A stretch of DNA of 12,065 nucleotides from Oscillospiraceae bacterium. Its GTDB lineage: Bacteria; Bacillota; Clostridia; Oscillospirales; Oscillospiraceae. The stretch lies in assembly GCA_902783825.1 (NCBI GenBank), contig CACZSJ010000031.1, forward strand, positions 1 to 12,065. Reading direction: 5' to 3'. Of the stretch, positions 11,694 to 12,065 are shown piece by piece. Each line of letters opens with the position of its first letter. The stretch's first letter is position 1. Both the position numbers and the translations under genes were made by a program. Below the pieces are notes generated by a model that saw only the letters and a program-made list of their open reading frames with translations, was not told where the DNA came from and ran no database searches.

Positions 11694-12065
11694 TCAACGC
11701 TCCATTTTGTCGGCCAGTTTGGTAATCGCGTCGGCGTAACCGGCCAGCTCCTTGTTGGCTCGTCCCTCGATGCTTTTGGCAATCTTCAGCAGCCGCTCGG
11801 CGGCAGCCATCATGCGCAGGAAGGCCGGACTGGTCTTGCGCTCTTTCCGTCCGTCCGCTTTCTCAATGGGCCGTCCCTCCGGCATCGTCTCAAACTGCCC
11901 GGTAAGCAGATTGAAGCGACAGCCGCTGTAGGGCGCGTAAGCCTGATACCCCAGCTCCGCATTGAGGCAGGCGGTAAAGCTCTCCACAACCTCCGGATCG
12001 CCGTGATTGACAAAGATCTGCCTGGGTTTGGTCTTGAAACCACCCAGCCATTCCAGAAGCCCCGC
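11694..12065 (-). CDS. MBL-fold (beta-CASP/RMMBL type) metallo-hydrolase, C-terminal part
   Basis: The open frame enters from the right edge without a start and gives 123 residues. The first ~50 (LLEWLGGFKTKPRQIFVNHG, then DPEVVESF and LGYQAYAPYSG) match the RNA-specificity (RMMBL) end of metallo-beta-lactamase-fold RNA hydrolases of the beta-CASP group, where the VNHG histidine is a conserved motif. A ~65-residue helical, Lys/Arg-rich tail follows, ending in KLADKMER. The zinc-binding HxHxDH part is outside the window. The family predicts a ribonuclease-like enzyme, but substrates of the clostridial members are largely unassigned. An in-frame GTG at 11987 is not a real start, since the domain continues upstream of it. 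Separated by about 100 bases and a hairpin from the pseudokinase-lectin gene. Confidence 0.78.
   Translation of the reverse strand, partial: AGLLEWLGGFKTKPRQIFVNHGDPEVVESFTACLNAELGYQAYAPYSGCRFNLLTGQFETMPEGRPIEKADGRKERKTSPAFLRMMAAAERLLKIAKSIEGRANKELAGYADAITKLADKMER

Noticed and set aside
11694..11987. Independent 97-residue small protein starting at a GTG
   Set aside because: The frame stays open to the window edge and the upstream codons continue the RMMBL-type domain, so this is the 3' end of a larger gene.

Overview
The window looks like chromosomal DNA from a GC-rich Clostridia-type Firmicute (Oscillospiraceae/Ruminococcaceae-like, possibly a gut commensal). The grounds are strong AGGAGG-type ribosome sites, sigma-A-type promoters, a lipoprotein signal of clostridial type, the Firmicute-type ACT regulator next to threonine genes, and best family resemblances in clostridia. 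This placement is inference; no rRNA or marker gene is present. There is no phage, IS, CRISPR or tRNA signal, and no gene-free stretch over 300 bases.

Region 1 (1-5310) is a threonine/isoleucine block. Leftward from a divergent promoter run homoserine dehydrogenase (hom) and the N-terminus of an aspartate kinase. Rightward run a small HTH-ACT regulator of the PheB/ThrR (UPF0735) family and threonine synthase (thrC). After a hairpin and a new promoter come threonine ammonia-lyase (ilvA) and the enamine/imine deaminase ridA. Together these take aspartate towards homoserine and threonine, and then threonine to 2-oxobutyrate, with RidA clearing the reactive enamine that IlvA makes. thrB (homoserine kinase) and asd are not in the window. 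A strong bidirectional terminator (5267-5305) closes the block.

Region 2 (5308-7677, leftward) is a two-gene operon: a polytopic PMT/ArnT-like glycosyltransferase followed by a double-hotdog acyl-ACP thioesterase. A perfect-consensus promoter (TTGACA-17-TATAAT) drives it and also moves the glycosyltransferase start inward.

Region 3 (7702-11680, leftward) is the most unusual part, three surface/sensory genes in a row. (a) A membrane protein whose cytoplasmic half is only the C-lobe of a Ser/Thr kinase with its catalytic residues missing, joined through an acidic linker and one membrane helix to an extracellular C-type lectin domain. (b) An exported beta-lactamase/PBP-like SxxK serine hydrolase with a C-terminal membrane anchor and an Arg-rich tail. 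(c) A lipoprotein of the amino-acid solute-binding family 3 whose domain appears circularly permuted: the segment that normally ends the family sits at the N-terminus. No ABC permease or ATPase is nearby. An intrinsic terminator ends this set.

The right edge (11694-12065) holds the C-terminus of a beta-CASP/RMMBL-type metallo-beta-lactamase-fold hydrolase, also leftward.
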